Below, in pieces: positions 37,179 to 48,224 of a stretch of DNA of 64,000 nucleotides. The DNA is taken from assembly GCF_030063245.1 (NCBI RefSeq), contig NZ_JASISR010000012.1, forward strand, positions 62,001 through 126,000, read 5' to 3'. The notes below the pieces were generated by a model, which ran no database searches, had not been told where the DNA came from, and was given only the letters and a program-made list of their open reading frames with translations. Position numbers and translations under genes: made by a program. This DNA comes from Paenarthrobacter sp. PH39-S1. GTDB taxonomy: Bacteria > Actinomycetota > Actinomycetes > Actinomycetales > Micrococcaceae. The first letter of the stretch is position 1. Every line of letters starts with the position of its first letter.

Positions 37179-37442
37179 CTAGAGATGCTTGTAGACGTCG
37201 TCCAGAGTCAGACCCTTGGCGATCATCAGCACCTGCAGGTGGTACAGCAGCTGGGAAATTTCCTGGGCAGTATTACTGTCCGATTCGTATTCGGCGGCCA
37301 TCCAGACCTCGGCAGCTTCTTCCACAACCTTCTTGCCGATGCCGTGCACACCCGATTCGAGTTCGGTGACGGTGCGGGAGCCGGCCGGCCGCTGGAGCGC
37401 CTTGTCGCTGAGCTCAACAAAGAGCGTTTCGAAAGTCTTCAC
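37179..37442 (-). CDS. hisE: Phosphoribosyl-ATP diphosphatase
   Basis: 87 residues from GTG 37442. Hydrolyses phosphoribosyl-ATP to phosphoribosyl-AMP. The family core is clear: [31 protein letters not shown] and [10 protein letters not shown], which hold the metal-binding acidic residues. GTG 37442 gives the [15 protein letters not shown] start normal for actinobacterial HisE; a longer frame from 37517 is possible. The ribosome site (AGAGGG) is close to the start. It is the first his gene after the rib operon. Confidence 0.93.
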   Translation of the reverse strand: MKTFETLFVELSDKALQRPAGSRTVTELESGVHGIGKKVVEEAAEVWMAAEYESDSNTAQEISQLLYHLQVLMIAKGLTLDDVYKHL

Positions 37443-37552
37443 ACCCTCTAGACTACTTGTCTTGCCGGGCTGCCCCTGATTCGGCGCCGGAGTATGAACA
37501 AAGTCACCGCTCCGCATTCCTTGCCGGCTCCGCTACCGGGCCGCCGCGCTCA

Positions 37553-38906
<1,354 letters not shown>

Positions 38907-38910
<4 letters not shown>

Positions 38911-39569
38911 GACGCCCCCGGGGATGCGGGGGCATCGGCCGCCGGTGGGCCCAGATAGGTCACCAGATCCTCGATGGAAATGAGCAGCAGACCGTGTTCA
39001 TCCGCGAACGTTCGCAGACCGCCCAACCGCAGCATTTCGCCGTCGTCGTTCACGACCTCCGCAATGATCCCCACGGGCTCGCAGCCGGCCAGACGGCACA
39101 GCTCGACGGCGGCTTCCGTATGCCCGGGACGCTGCCGGACACCACCGGCCACCGCCCGCAGCGGAAACATGTGCCCGGGCCGGGTCAACTGGACCGGGAC
39201 GGCGGCCGGGTCGGACAGCACGCGAGCCGTGCGCGAACGGTCGGTGGCACTGATGCCCGTCGTGATCCCCACCGCGGCGTCGCAGGAAACCGTATAGGCG
39301 GTACCCTTGGCGTCCTGATTGACCGCCACCATCGGCGGGAGCGCCAGCGCGTCCGCACGGTCGTGGCCCAGCGGCACGCAGATCACGCCGGAGCTGTGCC
39401 GGATGGTCCAGCCCATCAGCGCGGGGGTGCTGTGCTGGGCGGCGAAAATGATGTCACCCTCGTTCTCGCGGTCCTCGTCATCCACCACCAGCACGGGCCT
39501 GCCCGCGGCGATGGCAGCGACGGCGTCCTGCACCGTGTCCAGGACAGTGGCCTGGCCCTGCCCGGTCAT
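38907..39569 (-). CDS. ribB: 3,4-dihydroxy-2-butanone-4-phosphate synthase
   Basis: 220 residues from ATG 39569, which overlaps the ribE stop as ATGA. Makes the four-carbon unit for lumazine from ribulose 5-phosphate. The acidic loop [28 protein letters not shown], the catalytic His-Cys region and the metal site [10 protein letters not shown] ... [16 protein letters not shown] are visible. The stand-alone form ends after the domain with a short Pro/Ala tail overlapping ribA. Confidence 0.96.
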
Positions 39570-40201
39570 TTGCCCTGCTCCGCGGTGACGGGGGCAAAAG
39601 CGAGCAGCCGCGCGGTGTATTTCGCCAGCACATCGACCTCCAGATTGACGGCGGACCCCCGCCGTTTGGCGCCCAGCCCCGTTTCGGTCAGTGTGGTGGG
39701 GATCAGCCCCACCTCGAACCATGGGCTGGCCTGCGCAGCGTCGCTGACCGCCGTCACGGTGAGGGAAACGCCGTCGACGGCGATGGAACCCTTTTCCGCG
39801 ATGTACCGAGCCAGCGGCTCGGGAACAGCAAAGCGCAGGCGCTCCCAGTTGCCGAGGTTTTCGCGTTCGAGCAGTTCGCCGACGCCGTCCACATGTCCTT
39901 GGACAACGTGGCCGTCAAGCCGGCCGCCCGCCGGCACACAGCGTTCCAGATTGACTCCGTCCCCGGGCGCCAGCAGTCCGGTGGTGGTCCGCTCCAGCGT
40001 CTCGCCCATTACATCGACACTGATCTCCCCGCTGCCGATGGCCGTTGCGGTCAGACAGACCCCGTTGACCGCGATCGAACCGCCCAGCCCGAGGCCCTCG
40101 AGGGATGAATCCGCGCTCAGGACCAGGGTGGCGCTGGCACCGTCAGGCGCATGGACCAGCGACTCGACGCGGCCCTGCTCGGCGATGATTCCGGTGAACA
40201 T
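39566..40201 (-). CDS. ribE: Riboflavin synthase alpha chain
   Basis: 211 residues from ATG 40201. Dismutates two lumazines to riboflavin. It has two similar barrel domains: [14 protein letters not shown] with [14 protein letters not shown] in the first, and [10 protein letters not shown] with [14 protein letters not shown] in the second. The conserved MFTGII start and the one-base gap to ribD decide the start over ATG 40231. Overlaps ribB by four bases. Confidence 0.96.
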   Translation of the reverse strand: MFTGIIAEQGRVESLVHAPDGASATLVLSADSSLEGLGLGGSIAVNGVCLTATAIGSGEISVDVMGETLERTTTGLLAPGDGVNLERCVPAGGRLDGHVVQGHVDGVGELLERENLGNWERLRFAVPEPLARYIAEKGSIAVDGVSLTVTAVSDAAQASPWFEVGLIPTTLTETGLGAKRRGSAVNLEVDVLAKYTARLLAFAPVTAEQGK

Positions 40202-40202
40202 T

Positions 40203-41369
40203 TCAGTTTCCTCCTGTGGTTCCGGCGGCAAATGGTGCCGCGGGTGTTAGTCGAAGTTTCAGATCCGGTCCCAGCACGGTGACGGGACCTCCGCCTGCCG
40301 GGTCCCAGGCCCACTGCTGGGCGTCCGCCAGGGTGCCGATGCCCAGATCCCCGAGCGCGGGGACGCCGGAGCCCAGCAGGGTGGGTGCCAGGTAGATAAT
40401 GAGCTCATCCACCAGCCCGGCAGCGAGAAAGGCGCCGCTGATCCGCGACCCGCCTTCCACCATGAGGTGCCGGACATTGCCGGCGAACAAGGTGCCGGCA
40501 GCGGCCAGCGGATCACGGGTGCGCAGCTGCAGGTAACCGGCATTAGATGCGATGTCGCCGGCATCCGAGCCATGCACCCCATTCGTCCCGCGGACAGCGG
40601 CATCCGCCGGGATGTCCCGCAGCCCCATCACGACCCGCAGCGGCTGCCGCATGGACTCCGATCCGTCCGGTTCGCGGGCCGTCAGCCGCGGGTTGTCCAC
40701 CAGGATCGTTTCGGTGCCGACCAGAATCGCATCAATCAGGCGGCGGATCCCATGGTTGTCGGCTCGCGCGGCGGTCGAGGTGATCCACTGGCTGGTCCCA
40801 TCGGCGGCCGCAATCCGGCCATCCAGCGTCTGAGCCAGATGGAGGGTGATAAACGGCCTGCTGTCCCGGACGGAGGCGAACCAGCGGCGGTTAAGCGCGA
40901 AGGCTTCATCCGCCCGCAGCCCGCCGTGGACGTTAACTCCCGCCTCGCGCAGCCGGCGCGCTCCCCCCGCCGCGGGCTGGTGCGGATCGTCGACGGCGTA
41001 GCTCACCCGGCCTATTCCCGCATCGATAATGGCCTGCGCGCAGGGCCCGGTCCGACCAACGTGGTTACACGGTTCCAGCGTCACGACCATGGTGGCAGCT
41101 GCCAGTTTGCCGGTCAGCTCCGCTGGAACCCGCGCCAGCGCATCCACCTCCGCATGGGCTGTCCCGGCGCCGCGGTGGTGCCCCACGGAGAGGATCTTGC
41201 CCGCGGCGTCGAGCACTACCGCGCCCACCAGCGGGTTGGCACCCCGAACACCCAGGGCAGCGCCGGCCAGTGCGGTGTCCATCGCCAGCGATTCCGACTG
41301 CGTCCAGCCATTGCCCGCACCCCTGTCGACCGTGCCGCCGCTGACCTGGGAATCGGGGGAATCGCTCAT
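40203..41369 (-). CDS. ribD: Bifunctional riboflavin deaminase/reductase
   Basis: 388 residues. The N-terminal deaminase domain has the catalytic HAE (GTAHAEVDAL) and the Zn cysteines in EPCNHVGRTGPC; the C-terminal reductase domain begins near residue 165 (RPFITLHLAQTLDGRIAA) and has DAILVGTETILVDNPRL and VEGGSRISGAFL. It carries out deamination then reduction of the ribosylated pyrimidine. Overlaps pnuC by four bases. First enzyme gene of the riboswitch operon. Confidence 0.97.
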   Translation of the reverse strand: MSDSPDSQVSGGTVDRGAGNGWTQSESLAMDTALAGAALGVRGANPLVGAVVLDAAGKILSVGHHRGAGTAHAEVDALARVPAELTGKLAAATMVVTLEPCNHVGRTGPCAQAIIDAGIGRVSYAVDDPHQPAAGGARRLREAGVNVHGGLRADEAFALNRRWFASVRDSRPFITLHLAQTLDGRIAAADGTSQWITSTAARADNHGIRRLIDAILVGTETILVDNPRLTAREPDGSESMRQPLRVVMGLRDIPADAAVRGTNGVHGSDAGDIASNAGYLQLRTRDPLAAAGTLFAGNVRHLMVEGGSRISGAFLAAGLVDELIIYLAPTLLGSGVPALGDLGIGTLADAQQWAWDPAGGGPVTVLGPDLKLRLTPAAPFAAGTTGGN

Positions 41370-42064
41370 CGGTACACCTTCGGGTCAGGAAATGCCGTTT
41401 CCACCGTGACGCGTTCGGCGTTCCGGTTGCGGACCCGCCACCAGATGAAGAACCCGGTGAGGGTGAATGCTCCGTAGAAGATGTACATGAAGGCGGAGGC
41501 GTAGTAGCCGGCACCAAACAGAAGTGGTACGCCAACAACGTCGACCGCGACCCAGACCAGCCAGAACTCGACCCAGCCCTTGGCCATTCCGAAGGTCGCC
41601 AGCAGGGAACCCATGAAGATCCAGGCGTCCGCCCAAACGGGAGCGTAGGAACCCAACGTGCTGAAGATCGGCGTCAGCACCGCCGTGCCGCCGATCATGG
41701 CAATGACCAATGCCAGCCGGACTCTGCTGGATGCCCATTTGGGTTCGACGGCGGCTCCGTTGGGGTCGCGCTGGCTTTGCTTCCAGCGGTACCAGCCAAA
41801 AATGGAGACGGCGATGAACATCAGCTGCCGGCCGGCCTGGCCCAGCAGGTTGGCGTAGACGGGCGAGCCGAAGACGGAACCCATGAAGACGGTGAAAAGC
41901 AGCAGATTACCGACGATGCCGACGGGCCAGGCCCAGACCTTGCGGCGCATTCCACCCAGCGCGCTGGCAAGACCGAAGAGATTGCCCAACACCTCGCGCC
42001 ACAGCAGGAAGCCGCCGCGCGGAAAATCCAGTTTCGCTTCAAAGAGCCACCGGAGGATGTCCAT
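41366..42064 (-). CDS. PnuC/RibM-type membrane transporter, probably for riboflavin
   Basis: 232 residues with about seven membrane helices. The order WPVGIVGNLLLFTVFMGSVF, YGW-like FGWYRWKQ and a final W-rich helix (WLVWVAVDVVGVPLLF) fits the PnuC family. Members directly behind an FMN riboswitch in actinobacteria (RibM/PnuX) carry riboflavin instead of nicotinamide riboside; that is family knowledge, and the assignment here rests on position. ATG 42064 follows GGAAAGG. The stop overlaps ribD by four bases. Confidence 0.85.
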   Translation of the reverse strand: MDILRWLFEAKLDFPRGGFLLWREVLGNLFGLASALGGMRRKVWAWPVGIVGNLLLFTVFMGSVFGSPVYANLLGQAGRQLMFIAVSIFGWYRWKQSQRDPNGAAVEPKWASSRVRLALVIAMIGGTAVLTPIFSTLGSYAPVWADAWIFMGSLLATFGMAKGWVEFWLVWVAVDVVGVPLLFGAGYYASAFMYIFYGAFTLTGFFIWWRVRNRNAERVTVETAFPDPKVYR

Positions 42065-42124
42065 CGTTACTGCCTTTCCGAAACCACGATGGCTCCGGGG
42101 GTAACGACAGAAGACCTAAGCGCG

Positions 42125-42148
42125 AGCTGCACCGGTGGTGGTGCAGCT
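42125..42148 (-). terminator. Hairpin between FMN riboswitch and pnuC (expression platform)
   Basis: Nine-base arms AGCTGCACC/GGTGCAGCT with a 6-base loop, 22 bases after the riboswitch and about 60 bases before pnuC. There is no T-run, so it may work by rho-dependent termination or by masking translation when FMN is bound. Confidence 0.5.
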
Positions 42149-42170
42149 ATGGCAGGCCAAAACTGTTCGT

Positions 42171-42309
42171 GCTTCTCCCATCCAGACTTTAACTGTCGGT
42201 ACCGGAATTTCACCGGTTCAACCGTTTGCTTCCTGCTGCTGCCAGCCGAAAGCGTGCGGGTCGCGGACTATAACCGCCGGTTCGGACTTACACCGACCCC
42301 GGAGCACGT
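42171..42309 (-). promoter_or_regulatory. FMN riboswitch (RFN element)
   Basis: On the minus strand the hallmark blocks of the RFN element appear in order: GGGGTCGGTGTAAGTCCGA, AACCGGCGGT, a variable hairpin, GGTTGAACCGGTGAAATTCC, GGTACCGACAG and AGTCTGGATGGGAGAAG. They give the six-stem aptamer that binds FMN. It leads the pnuC-ribD-ribE-ribB-ribA-ribH operon and should reduce its expression when flavin is plentiful. Confidence 0.95.
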
Positions 42310-42458
42310 AAATACTTACTACATCTTCATTATGACACTGACAACGCCATGCTCGGGACAACTGGTCCGCCCAGGCCGATTGCTGCCCCGGATGACGCTT
42401 CCCGGCTGCGCGGTCACGTGCTGCACCGTTCCCTGATCGCGGGCGCCCAACCCGGCGT

Positions 42459-43154
42459 TCAGCCCGGTGTTCCGTCCAGGGCCAGCTGGCCTTTGGCCCT
42501 GAGCGTCTCGATCGCTTTGGCGGGATCGGGGGTGCCGTAGACGGCGGATCCTGCCACGAACATGGTGGCCCCCGCCTCGGCGGCCCGGGTGATGGTCTCC
42601 TCGGTGATCCCGCCATCCACCTGGATCGCCACGTCCACCCCGGCTCCCTCGATGGCCTGCTGCGCGCGACGGATCTTCGGCAGGGTCACGTCCAAAAAGG
42701 ACTGCCCGCCGAAGCCGGGCTCCACCGTCATGATGAGCAGCATGTCCAGCTCCGCCAGCATGTCCAGGTAGGGCTCCACCGGGGTCGCCGGCCGCAAGGC
42801 CATGCCCGCCTTGGCTCCGCGGGCGCGCAGCTCCCGCGCCAGCTTGATCGGTGCGTTGGACGCCTCTATGTGGAAAGTCACGGAGGCCAGACCCGCATCG
42901 GCGTACGCCGGCGCCCAGCGGTCCACCTCGGCAATCATCAGGTGCGCGTCCAGCGGCACCGGGCTGATCTGCTGGATCCGTTGAACCACGGGCAGCCCGA
43001 TGGTCAGATTCGGCACAAAGTGATTGTCCATAACATCAACGTGCACAGCGTCGGCGTTGGCAATCCTGCCCAGCTCCGCCTGAAGATTCACAAAATCGGC
43101 GGAAAGGATGCTGGGGCTGATACAACAGCGCGCAACAGAACGGTTAGCGGTCAT
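42459..43154 (-). CDS. rpe: Ribulose-phosphate 3-epimerase
   Basis: 231 residues. Interconverts ribulose 5-phosphate and xylulose 5-phosphate in the pentose phosphate pathway, supplying the substrate of RibB. TIM-barrel motifs: [27 protein letters not shown] with metal ligands, [25 protein letters not shown] and FVAGSAVYG. It lies 19 bases after rsmB and ends about 150 bases before the riboswitch. Confidence 0.97.
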   Translation of the reverse strand: MTANRSVARCCISPSILSADFVNLQAELGRIANADAVHVDVMDNHFVPNLTIGLPVVQRIQQISPVPLDAHLMIAEVDRWAPAYADAGLASVTFHIEASNAPIKLARELRARGAKAGMALRPATPVEPYLDMLAELDMLLIMTVEPGFGGQSFLDVTLPKIRRAQQAIEGAGVDVAIQVDGGITEETITRAAEAGATMFVAGSAVYGTPDPAKAIETLRAKGQLALDGTPG

Positions 43155-43173
43155 GAGGTGCCTTTCGTGCGGA

Positions 43174-44739
43174 TCAAGCCTTTTTGCGGATCAAGGCCAG
43201 GAACATGGCATCCGTGGCATGGATGTGCGGCCAGAGCTGGGCCGTTTTCTCGTGTCCAGAGCCCAGGTTTCCGGTGAGGCTGACGCCGTCCAGGACGGCG
43301 CCGGCGTCGAGCAGCTCCAGGTCCTCACGCTTGCGCAATGCATCGACGACGACGGCATTGGTCTCCGCCGGGTGCGGGGAGCAGGTTGCGTAGGCCACCA
43401 CGCCGCCGGGACGCACCGCTTTAAGGGCCGAAGCCAACAGTTCGCGCTGTAAGGGCCCGAGCTCGCCGACGTCGGAGGGTTTGCGGCGCCAGCGGGATTC
43501 CGGCCGCCGGCGCAGCGCACCCAGACCGGTGCAGGGAGCATCCACCAGAATGCGGTCAAAGCCCTCGGGGCGTTGCTCCCCCACCTCGCGGCCGTCACCG
43601 ATCCGCACAGTCCAAACGTCACGCGGCACCGCGGCCAGCGCCTGCTTCACGAGCTTGGCCCGGTGCGGGGCGGGTTCGTTAGCCAGCAGGGTCGCCCCGC
43701 GCTGGCCCGCCATGGCTGCCAGCAACGCGGCCTTGCCGCCCGGGCCGGCGCACAGGTCCAGCCAGCGTTCGCCGTCCGGCTCCAGAGCCGAGCCCTGACG
43801 CGGGAGCAGCTCGGCTTCCGCCAGCGCCCGGGCCACCAGCTGCGAGCCGACATCCTGCACGCGGTTGGAGCCGTCCCGGACGCTGGAGAGCCGGCCCGGA
43901 TCGCCGCCGGACGACAATGCCGAATCGGGTGCCAGCCCACCGGGGGTAAAGCCCTCTTCCATAGCCTCGGAAAGGTCCCCCAGCCCGGGCAGCGCCACCA
44001 GGTTCACCACGGGCGCGGCATTGTCGGCCGCCAGCAGCGCGGTGATTTCGCTGACATCCCGACCGTGCGCCACCAGTGACTGGCGCAGCGCCCGGACAAT
44101 CCATTCCGGGTGCGAATAGGTCAGCGCGGCGATCGCGGACGACTCGGTCTCCCCCTCGGTCAGTGCCGCAATCCACTCGTCCAGGTCCTTCGCGGACACC
44201 CGGCGGAGCACCGCGTTGATTAGCGTGGACGGTCCGGCGCCGATGACGGCCCGGGCCAGCCCCACGGTCTGGTCCAGCGCGGCGTGCGCCGGGACCCGCA
44301 TGGCGAGGAGCTGGTGCACCCCCAATCGCAGGGCGTCGAGCACGGCCGGATCCAGCTGCTCCAGCGGCCGGTCAACGCAGCGCGCCAGGATCGCGTCGTA
44401 CGTGCCCTGCCCGCGCAGGGCGCCGTAACTGAGTTCGGTGGCAAAACCCGCGTCGCGCTTGTCCAGCCGGTGGTGCCGGATCCGGGACGGGAGGACCAGG
44501 TTGGCGTAGGCGTCCTCGCCGGACACAGCACGGAGGACTTCGAAGGCCACCAGGCGGGCGGGATCAGCCTTGCGCGTTCGTTCCGATGGGGTCGAGGCGG
44601 TGAAAGACGGTGTGGAGCTGCGGTTGCGTTCGCGCCCCTGCGCGTTCCGCCGGCTGCCGGCGCCCTGGCTCCCGCGGCCATCGTTCTCCCGGCTTCCATG
44701 CCCGCCGCCGCGCGGACGCCCCGCATTGTCGTTCGTCAC
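43174..44739 (-). CDS. rsmB: 16S rRNA (cytosine-967-C5) methyltransferase
   Basis: 521 residues. The N-terminal NusB-like RNA-binding domain (about 60-200) is followed by a SAM-dependent Rossmann domain. The SAM motif [16 protein letters not shown] and the two cysteines of the m5C family ([16 protein letters not shown] and [10 protein letters not shown]) are clear. The first 55 residues are a Gly/Arg/Asn-rich low-complexity extension. Overlaps fmt by four bases. Confidence 0.94.
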   Translation of the reverse strand: MTNDNAGRPRGGGHGSRENDGRGSQGAGSRRNAQGRERNRSSTPSFTASTPSERTRKADPARLVAFEVLRAVSGEDAYANLVLPSRIRHHRLDKRDAGFATELSYGALRGQGTYDAILARCVDRPLEQLDPAVLDALRLGVHQLLAMRVPAHAALDQTVGLARAVIGAGPSTLINAVLRRVSAKDLDEWIAALTEGETESSAIAALTYSHPEWIVRALRQSLVAHGRDVSEITALLAADNAAPVVNLVALPGLGDLSEAMEEGFTPGGLAPDSALSSGGDPGRLSSVRDGSNRVQDVGSQLVARALAEAELLPRQGSALEPDGERWLDLCAGPGGKAALLAAMAGQRGATLLANEPAPHRAKLVKQALAAVPRDVWTVRIGDGREVGEQRPEGFDRILVDAPCTGLGALRRRPESRWRRKPSDVGELGPLQRELLASALKAVRPGGVVAYATCSPHPAETNAVVVDALRKREDLELLDAGAVLDGVSLTGNLGSGHEKTAQLWPHIHATDAMFLALIRKKA

Positions 44740-45656
44740 TCAAACACCACGTCTTCCTTATTCGTCAGGCCTCGCGCCCAATCGATTGCCTGCATGGTTT
44801 TTTTGCCCGCCGGCTGCACGCGGACCAGCTTCACTGCGTGCGACCCCGTCCCGACCTGGATCGATGTTGGCCCGAAGGCAACCCGGCCCGGCGCCAGATC
44901 ATGCGTTCCGACGCACAGCTCCACCGGCCCGATTTTGAACCGCGCGCCCTCCAGTGTGGTCCAGCCGCCGGGCTCGTCGGTCACGGCGCGGATGCGCCGT
45001 CCGATGGCCAGTGCCGGCTGCGCCCAGTCGATTCGACCGTCGTCGATGGTCAGTTTCGGTGCCAATGTGATGTCCCCGAGCTGCGGTTGTGCCCCGGCGT
45101 GCCCAAAATTCAGGGCACTGAGCGTTTGGACGAGCAGCACAGCGCCGCTGCGCGAAAGCCGTACCAGCAGCTCGGAACTGGTGTCTGCGGGCTTAATGGT
45201 TTCCGTCAGGGTACCGAAGACCGGCCCGGTGTCCAGACCCGCCTCCAGCTGGAAAGTGGACGCACCGCTTACGTCGTCGCCATGCAGGATGGCGTGCTGA
45301 ACGGGTGCGGCGCCGCGCCAGGCGGGCAGCAGCGAGAAATGCAGGTTGATCCAGCCCAGCGGCGGAATCGATAGCGCGTCGGCCGGGATCAAGGCACCGT
45401 AGGCTACAATCGCCGCCACGTCCGGAGCCAGCCTGGCGATCGCGGCGGAGGCTGCCTCGTCGATCCGCGCGGCCCGGATCACCGGAAGGCCCAGTTCCTC
45501 GGCCCGTCGTGCAACAGGCGACGGCGTGAGCACGCGTTTGCGTCCAATCGGGGCATCCGGTCGAGTCAGGACCCCAACGACGTCGAACCCGGCAGTCAGC
45601 AGGGCCTCCAGCGAAGGGATGGCGACGTCGGGGGTACCGGCAAATAGGACCCTCAT
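44736..45656 (-). CDS. fmt: Methionyl-tRNA formyltransferase
   Basis: 306 residues. Formylates initiator Met-tRNA using 10-formyltetrahydrofolate. Family signs: MRVLFAGTPDVAIPSLEAL, NLHFSLLPAWRGAAPVQ with the catalytic Asn-His pair, and FQLEAGLDTGPVF with the Asp. The C-terminal OB-fold domain starts near residue 210. Overlaps def upstream and rsmB downstream by four bases each, the common actinobacterial def-fmt-rsmB order. Confidence 0.97.
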   Translation of the reverse strand: MRVLFAGTPDVAIPSLEALLTAGFDVVGVLTRPDAPIGRKRVLTPSPVARRAEELGLPVIRAARIDEAASAAIARLAPDVAAIVAYGALIPADALSIPPLGWINLHFSLLPAWRGAAPVQHAILHGDDVSGASTFQLEAGLDTGPVFGTLTETIKPADTSSELLVRLSRSGAVLLVQTLSALNFGHAGAQPQLGDITLAPKLTIDDGRIDWAQPALAIGRRIRAVTDEPGGWTTLEGARFKIGPVELCVGTHDLAPGRVAFGPTSIQVGTGSHAVKLVRVQPAGKKTMQAIDWARGLTNKEDVVFE

Positions 45657-46285
45657 TCGCCGGCGCTAAAGGAGGAGGAGGAGGAGGAGGAGCCTGCGTC
45701 CACGGAACGACCCGGGATGCCAGCACCGAAACCCGAGCCGCCAAAACTTGACCCCACGCTGCGGGCCCGTTTCGCCGTCGTCTTTTCCGCCACCTGCTCA
45801 TAGCTCGCGTCGCGGATGGCGCGCAGGGCCGTTTTACGGTCCTCGCCGTCCAGCCGGTCGACAAACAGAGTCCCGTTTAAATGGTCGGATTCATGCTGAA
45901 AACAACGCGCCAGCAGACCCTCACCCTCGATCTCGATGTGGCCCCCGTGGCAATCCACCCCCGTGACACGGGTCCGCAGCGCACGGGGTGCGGCGAATCC
46001 CAGGCCCGGAACGGACAGACATCCCTCCAGCCCCGCCGGCTGAAGCTCCATGCTGCTCTCCAGGACCGGGTTGATCACATGGCCGTGTTCCGCACCGATC
46101 CGGTAGGTGAAAACGCGTTTGCTCACACCCACTTGGGGAGCCGCCAGCCCTGCGCCGTCGACGTCGTCCATGGTGTCCATCATGTCCTGCACCAGCTTCG
46201 CCAGCTCCGGGCCGAACTCAGTGACCGGATCCGCCACGGTCCGTAGCACCGGGTCGCCAATGATGCGGATACTCAGGATGGCCAT
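45653..46285 (-). CDS. def: Peptide deformylase
   Basis: 210 residues. Removes the formyl group from nascent proteins. All three metal motifs are visible: GAGLAAPQVG, EGCLSVPG with the Cys ligand, and QHESDHLNG with both His ligands. The last 45 residues are an unusual Gly/Ser/Ala tail ending in a run of seven Ser (near SSSSSSSFSAGE), encoded by a GGA/AGG microsatellite at about 45669-45690. The tail is likely disordered. Overlaps fmt by four bases. Confidence 0.96.
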   Translation of the reverse strand: MAILSIRIIGDPVLRTVADPVTEFGPELAKLVQDMMDTMDDVDGAGLAAPQVGVSKRVFTYRIGAEHGHVINPVLESSMELQPAGLEGCLSVPGLGFAAPRALRTRVTGVDCHGGHIEIEGEGLLARCFQHESDHLNGTLFVDRLDGEDRKTALRAIRDASYEQVAEKTTAKRARSVGSSFGGSGFGAGIPGRSVDAGSSSSSSSFSAGE

Positions 46286-46359
46286 GCGGAAGGAGCCTCA
46301 CTTCAGTGCGGGACGGTGGTTGAACGAAATTCTTAGTGCTTTGCCTCCTCAGTCTAGTT

Positions 46360-46407
46360 GGGCTGCGGTTTTGTTGGGCTGCAGTTTCGCCGGGCTGCAG
46401 TTTCGAC
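46360..46407. repeat. 16-base tandem repeat, three copies
   Basis: Units GGGCTGCGGTTTTGTT, GGGCTGCAGTTTCGCC and GGGCTGCAGTTTCGAC at 46360, 46376 and 46392. It lies in the gap between def and the nuclease gene. Confidence 0.7.
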
Positions 46408-46452
46408 TGGCCTGCGGCGGCCGGCCCAACCCGAGCGCCATAGCTGGTCTGT

Positions 46453-47346
46453 TCAGCCGGCCGGCACCGACACTGGCCCGGACGGCGGAGTGGACTGGAC
46501 CGGAGCCGGCTGGGGCGGAGAAATCGGCAGCAGCGCCGCACCGGCGGCCCGCGCGTCCGCTGCCGTTTTCCACACGGTTCGCAGCGCGGCGAACTTGTAC
46601 CAATGATATTTGAGCACCTCCGGGTTGGCCCGCAGCGCACGGACCTCCGTCTCCCCGATGGCCACCCCCAGCAGGATGGGATCCTCACCGTAGAGCCATG
46701 GCTCCCAGCTCCCGGCACCGGCGTCGACCAGGCCTTCTTCGGCCTTCATCCCTGCCACCAGTTGCATAACCACCTTCTCGTCCAGCGGCTTCACCCCGCC
46801 GTTACGGTCCGTTCCCTTGGTCTTGTAATCGATCAGACACAACCTCCCGCCGATCCGCGCCACCAGGTCCAGCGTCCCTGCGTAGCCCACGGAATGGTTC
46901 CAGACCGTCACCTCGGGCGCGACAGGTTCTACCTTGTACAGGTCCCACCATTCATCAAAGCGCGCCGCAAACTGTTCCTCGCCGTTTTCCGCCAGCGCGG
47001 CCCTCGCCTCCGGCATCCGATGCACCCGGCCCAGCGCCCGCAGCGACACCTGTTCGCAGTATGAGTGAACACGGTCTCCCCGAGCTGCGGCCGCATCCCG
47101 AAATCTCTCCGCCGCCTTGGAAGCATCGTTGACCATCCCGCGCAGTTGGGAGGGGTTGGTCAACGCTCCCGGGAGGGCCGGATGCTGGGCCAGTGAATTC
47201 GCAGCCATGTACCCGAACCAACCGTCCAGCGTCCCCGACTGCTGGGAAATCACCGTAGTGATGGACGGCATGATGGGCGGTTCCGCTAGGGACCGGGCGT
47301 ACATCCGGCCGAATTCGGTGGCGTGGGCTAAGGCTGGCTGAGTCAT
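46453..47346 (-). CDS. PD-(D/E)XK nuclease-like protein
   Basis: 297 residues from ATG 47346. The sequence YAGTLDLVARIGGRLCLIDYKTKG (about 175-198) holds the Asp-...-Asp-x-Lys pattern of PD-(D/E)XK nucleases related to RecB/Cas4-type families, preceded by a helical region with ERFRDAAAARGDRVHSYC. A Pro/Val-rich tail ends the protein. Orphan genes of this kind are common in Arthrobacter-like genomes; substrate unknown. It points away from the acetate genes and is followed by def after 167 bases. Confidence 0.6.
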   Translation of the reverse strand: MTQPALAHATEFGRMYARSLAEPPIMPSITTVISQQSGTLDGWFGYMAANSLAQHPALPGALTNPSQLRGMVNDASKAAERFRDAAAARGDRVHSYCEQVSLRALGRVHRMPEARAALAENGEEQFAARFDEWWDLYKVEPVAPEVTVWNHSVGYAGTLDLVARIGGRLCLIDYKTKGTDRNGGVKPLDEKVVMQLVAGMKAEEGLVDAGAGSWEPWLYGEDPILLGVAIGETEVRALRANPEVLKYHWYKFAALRTVWKTAADARAAGAALLPISPPQPAPVQSTPPSGPVSVPAG

Positions 47347-47585
47347 ACTTCCACTATTGCATCCGCCACCGACACGAACCCGGACGGCAGAGTCACCGGT
47401 AGGTGCACCGGCACCGGTAGCCGGCAGCCGACCGACAGAGACCCGCCAAAACGATCCCGGCCATTGGTGTGATGTTAACCACAGAGTATTCGGCAGTACC
47501 CTTGCCTTTTCGGGCGTAGCCTGTGAGGCAGTAGCCAGCGATGGCGCTGGTGTGGAACGAGGAGTCATGTCATGAGAAACAAGCC

Positions 47586-48224
47586 ATGAGCACCGTGCCC
47601 AGCCCCATCCCCTCCCACGCTGCTCCTGCGCAGGTAGTGCCTGCAGGGGCGCCCGCTGCGACCCTCCCCTTCGCCGATCCGGCCGCGCTGGGACTGGGTG
47701 CCTTCGCTCTGACCACTTTTGTGCTCAGCGTGGTCAACGCCGGCATAATCCCCAAACTCGACGAGCCCGTGGTGCTGGGTTTGGCCCTGTTTTATGGCGG
47801 GGCAGCCCAGTTCGCGGCCGGTATTTGGGAATTCGCGAACCGGAATACCTTCGGAGCAACCGCGTTTTGCTCGTACGGGGCCTTCTGGCTCTCCTTCTGG
47901 TTCCTGGTCCAGTTCCGGGCCGCCGCGCTGCCGCCTGCGGATGCAGGCAAAGGCATTGGCCTGTATCTACTGGCCTGGGCCATTTTCACCGCCTATATGT
48001 CCGTCGCCGCTTCCCGGGTCAGCACAGCGGTCTTCGCCGTCTTCATTTTCCTGACTCTGACCTTCATCGCCCTGGCCATTGGCGCCTTCACCGGCTCCGA
48101 CTCGCTGACCGTTGTGGGCGGATGGCTCGGCATCGTCACGGCCCTCCTCGCCTGGTACGCCTCACTGGCCGTGGTGACAAACTCCACGTTTAAGCGGTCA
48201 GTAATACCGGTAGGGACCCGGTGA
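47586..48224 (+). CDS. Acetate/succinate transporter of the GPR1/FUN34/YaaH family
   Basis: 212 residues, six membrane helices. After a Pro/Ala-rich leader the family core DPAALGLGAFALTTFVLSVVNAG appears in place of the usual NPAPLGL motif, followed by FYGGAAQFAAGIWEF and FGATAFCSYGAFWLSFW. Carries acetate as a proton-coupled or channel-like hexamer in relatives. Its last base overlaps acs as GTGA, so uptake and activation of acetate are coupled. ATG 47586 is preferred; an upstream ATG 47541 in frame is less likely. Confidence 0.88.
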   Translation: MSTVPSPIPSHAAPAQVVPAGAPAATLPFADPAALGLGAFALTTFVLSVVNAGIIPKLDEPVVLGLALFYGGAAQFAAGIWEFANRNTFGATAFCSYGAFWLSFWFLVQFRAAALPPADAGKGIGLYLLAWAIFTAYMSVAASRVSTAVFAVFIFLTLTFIALAIGAFTGSDSLTVVGGWLGIVTALLAWYASLAVVTNSTFKRSVIPVGTR

